Source: CAVQBP01 sp963723205
Lineage (GTDB): Bacteria > Bacteroidota > Ignavibacteria > Ignavibacteriales > Ignavibacteriaceae
Assembly (NCBI GenBank): GCA_963723205.1
Contig: CAVRQC010000038.1
Location: 558,001 to 622,000 of the forward strand
Length of the DNA: 64,000 bases
Direction of reading: 5' to 3'
Notes under the pieces: generated by a model
What the model was told of the DNA's origin: nothing
The model's input: the letters and a program-made list of their open reading frames with translations, nothing else
The model's database searches: none
Translations under genes and position numbers: made by a program
Part shown: piece by piece, positions 62,325 through 64,000 of the stretch
Position numbering within the stretch: the stretch's first letter is position 1
How the letters are laid out: every line of letters begins with the position of its first letter

Positions 62325-63911
62325 ATGGGAGAAAAAAAAGGACACAAAGATCACAATACAAAGTTAAGAAGTACAGCGGAAAAAAAATTAGACAGCAGTA
62401 TTCAAAACTTCAATAAACTTCCGCCAATAGAAATAAAAAATCTCTTGCACGAATTTCAAGTCTACCAGGTTGAACTTGAGATGCATAACGAAGAATTGCG
62501 TTTAACACAGCGGAAACTTGATGAAACGATTGAGAAGTATTTTGATCTGTTTAATTTTGCACCCGTTGGATACCTCACATTAAACGAAAACAACTTGATA
62601 GAAGAAGCTAATCTTACTGCCGCAAGTTTATTTGCTCTTCCAATTAAGCATCTAAAGAAAAAACCGATTTTCGATTTAATCATCGATGAAGATAAAGACA
62701 CGTACTACTTTATGCACAATGAATTGATAAAAACCGGAAATAAACAGCAGTTCGAATTAAGGATGAAGGGAATAGAAGGAAGCATATTCTGGGCATATAT
62801 TACTTCAATTGTTAATAAAAATGAAGAAGAGACTTACAAAGTACGTTTAACTATTTCTGATATTTCCGAGCGCATACAAATAGAAGAGCAGATCCGCTTC
62901 CAGGCAGCTCTTTTAAATGCAGTAGATCAGTCTGTTATTGCTATCGGCGTTACAGGGAACATTGTCTATATGAATCATGCTGCCGAAAATCTGTATGGTT
63001 GGAAATTAAATGAGGCTGCAGGGCGTAATATTATCAATGTAGTGGCTCCCAAAATATCTTCAGACCAAACAAAAAAGATTAGGGAGAATCTAATAAAAGG
63101 TAAGTCATGGATGGGTGAGCTTGTTGTATACCATCGCAATGGGACTGCATTTCCCATAATGGCAAGCAGCTCACCAATTTTAGATAAAAAAGGTATGTTA
63201 ATTGGCAGTGTCAGTATCTCTTTCGATATTGCCGAGCGTAAGAGAACAGAAGAATCGCTGTATAAACTTACCGAACATCTGCAATCTATTCGAGAAGAGG
63301 AAAGGACAAATATCGCAAGAGAAATTCATGATGATTTAGGTCAAACGCTTACTGCTCTTAAAATGGACCTGTCATGGCTTAGGAAAAAAACAGAATTGGA
63401 TAAGCCTGCTCAAAATAAAATTGATACTATGTCCGAAATGATTGATTCGACAATTCAAACAGTTCAAAGAATAGCAACAGAACTAAGACCGGGAATACTC
63501 GACGACTTAGGATTGCCGGCTGCGATTGAATGGTTAACTGAAGAAATTAATAAAAGGACAAATATTAATTTTGAGCTTAGAATTATTCCTGAAGAATTTT
63601 CATTTGAACAAAATCTTTCAATAAATATTTATAGAATTGTTCAGGAAGTATTAACAAATGTAATTAGGCATTCCAATGCTACAATTGTGAAAGTTAAGAT
63701 TGAAAAAGTTAATAATGAATTAAACATTAATATAGAAGATAATGGAGTGGGAATTCCAAAAGAAAAAATAAACGATATAAATTCACTTGGCTTAATTGGG
63801 ATACGTGAACGCGTTAGGTACTGGAACGGGAAAGTAAATATTAAAGGAGCTACAAATAAGGGGACAGAAGTTTCAATAAAATTACAATTAAGTAATAGGG
63901 ATTTGGTATGA
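62325..63911 (+). CDS. PAS-PAS-HisKA_3 sensor histidine kinase (NarX/DegS type)
   Basis: 528 residues, without membrane helices, so cytoplasmic. A short coiled coil (about 25-70) precedes PAS 1 (about 75-185, 'LFNFAPVGYLTLNENNLIEEAN' in parts) and PAS 2 (about 195-305, 'LLNAVDQSVIAIGVTGNIVYMN' in parts). The kinase core has a HisKA_3 dimerisation domain with the phosphoacceptor His in 'AREIHDDLGQTLTALKMDL', 'ELRPGILDDLGLPAAIEWL', and an HATPase_c with 'ITIRHSNA'-like N box ('VIRHSNATIVKV'), 'DNGVGIP' and 'GLIGIRERV'. Its stop overlaps the start of the response-regulator gene by four bases (ATGA). What it senses is unknown. Confidence 0.95.
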   Translation: MGEKKGHKDHNTKLRSTAEKKLDSSIQNFNKLPPIEIKNLLHEFQVYQVELEMHNEELRLTQRKLDETIEKYFDLFNFAPVGYLTLNENNLIEEANLTAASLFALPIKHLKKKPIFDLIIDEDKDTYYFMHNELIKTGNKQQFELRMKGIEGSIFWAYITSIVNKNEEETYKVRLTISDISERIQIEEQIRFQAALLNAVDQSVIAIGVTGNIVYMNHAAENLYGWKLNEAAGRNIINVVAPKISSDQTKKIRENLIKGKSWMGELVVYHRNGTAFPIMASSSPILDKKGMLIGSVSISFDIAERKRTEESLYKLTEHLQSIREEERTNIAREIHDDLGQTLTALKMDLSWLRKKTELDKPAQNKIDTMSEMIDSTIQTVQRIATELRPGILDDLGLPAAIEWLTEEINKRTNINFELRIIPEEFSFEQNLSINIYRIVQEVLTNVIRHSNATIVKVKIEKVNNELNINIEDNGVGIPKEKINDINSLGLIGIRERVRYWNGKVNIKGATNKGTEVSIKLQLSNRDLV

Positions 63912-64000
63912 AGATTTTAATTGCAGATGATCATGCAATTATTCGTGAAGGATTGAAGCAAATCTTAACCGGTATTAACGATATTGGAATAATTGATGAA
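63908..64000 (+). CDS. NarL-family response regulator, 5' end (cut by window end)
   Basis: Thirty-one codons are visible: MKILIADDHAIIREGL, then KQILTGINDIG and the window end. The Asp-Asp pair in 'IADDH' is the acidic pocket of a receiver domain, and the context after a HisKA_3 kinase identifies a NarL/FixJ-type regulator. It overlaps the kinase stop codon by four bases, so the two form a cognate pair. The output domain lies outside the window. Confidence 0.93.
   Translation, partial: MKILIADDHAIIREGLKQILTGINDIGIIDE

Noticed and set aside
62325..64000. Link between the terminal two-component system and the regulatory palindromes
   Set aside because: No copy of the element lies near these genes and they are 28 kb away from the nearest copy; nothing in the sequence supports the link.

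Overview
The window is AT-rich DNA from a bacterium that looks like a member of the Ignavibacteria (Ignavibacteriota/Chlorobi group). The best evidence is a secreted subtilase (13887-16691, minus) with a C-terminal sorting tail of the 'YPNPFNP...' type, which is characteristic of type IX secretion in Ignavibacteria and Bacteroidota. Supporting signs are tandem FtsX/MacB permeases, a class III cyclase fused to TPRs, DUF2911 and an HD-2TM protein. This assignment is an inference from gene content; there is no rRNA, and I saw no tRNA, rRNA, CRISPR array or insertion sequence.

Layout. (1) 1-11589: five tandem, paralogous ~800-residue FtsX/MacB-type permeases without any ATPase in the window. The first is cut by the window edge and the third carries two compensating frameshifts. 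A periplasmic nitroreductase and a small membrane protein lie among them. (2) 11756-23341: mostly single genes for envelope or secreted products (a 16-residue-repeat beta-solenoid protein, OsmC-like protein, subtilase, CE2-type esterase, outer-membrane protein, BNR lipoprotein), plus an RRM protein and a MASE3/PAS histidine kinase. (3) 23416-44171: a molybdenum, electron-transfer and sulfur island. It holds a molybdate ABC transporter operon with an extra di-TOBE protein (minus); a Rieske protein with a cytochrome b/dodecaheme fusion; a cofactor operon (moaA, moaC, MOSC, moeA, mobA); and a PsrA/PhsA-type molybdoenzyme operon (molybdo subunit, four-cluster ferredoxin, cytochrome b, two YeeE/YedE proteins, membrane-anchored rhodanese-like protein). 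A methyltransferase, a triple-rhodanese sulfurtransferase and SufE follow. (4) 44193-59454: GH26 mannanase, three monoheme/diheme cytochromes c, DUF2911, DUF3147 and DUF4396 proteins, a cyclase-TPR protein, a kinase-like/outer-membrane barrel fusion, an HD-Pycsar-effector-like membrane protein and a SpoIIE phosphatase. (5) 59864-64000: fatty-acid desaturase, a decayed sigma-70 gene, and a NarL-type two-component system cut by the window end.

How the parts work together. Molybdate uptake, cofactor synthesis, a molybdoenzyme and quinol-linked electron transfer are encoded side by side. Three plus-strand operons of the island (Rieske-cytochrome b, CMD-moaA, molybdoenzyme) share the same 31-bp upstream element: TGGCA, six bases, then a 20-bp palindrome, 63-130 bp before the first start codon. 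This suggests one regulon. Within the molybdoenzyme operon the Tat-exported catalytic subunit and the periplasmic rhodanese-like protein both end in the same hexapeptide, TIREGC, encoded with different synonymous codons. I read this as a possible C-terminal cysteine arm for carrying sulfur between the molybdenum site and the YeeE/YedE channel proteins. This is the most promising undescribed feature in the window.

Four loci look broken: the third permease, a response-regulator remnant near 41.6-42.0 kb, a DUF4396 gene near 49.2 kb, and a sigma factor near 61.2 kb. The first three break at homopolymer runs, so sequencing or assembly error should be excluded before calling them pseudogenes.
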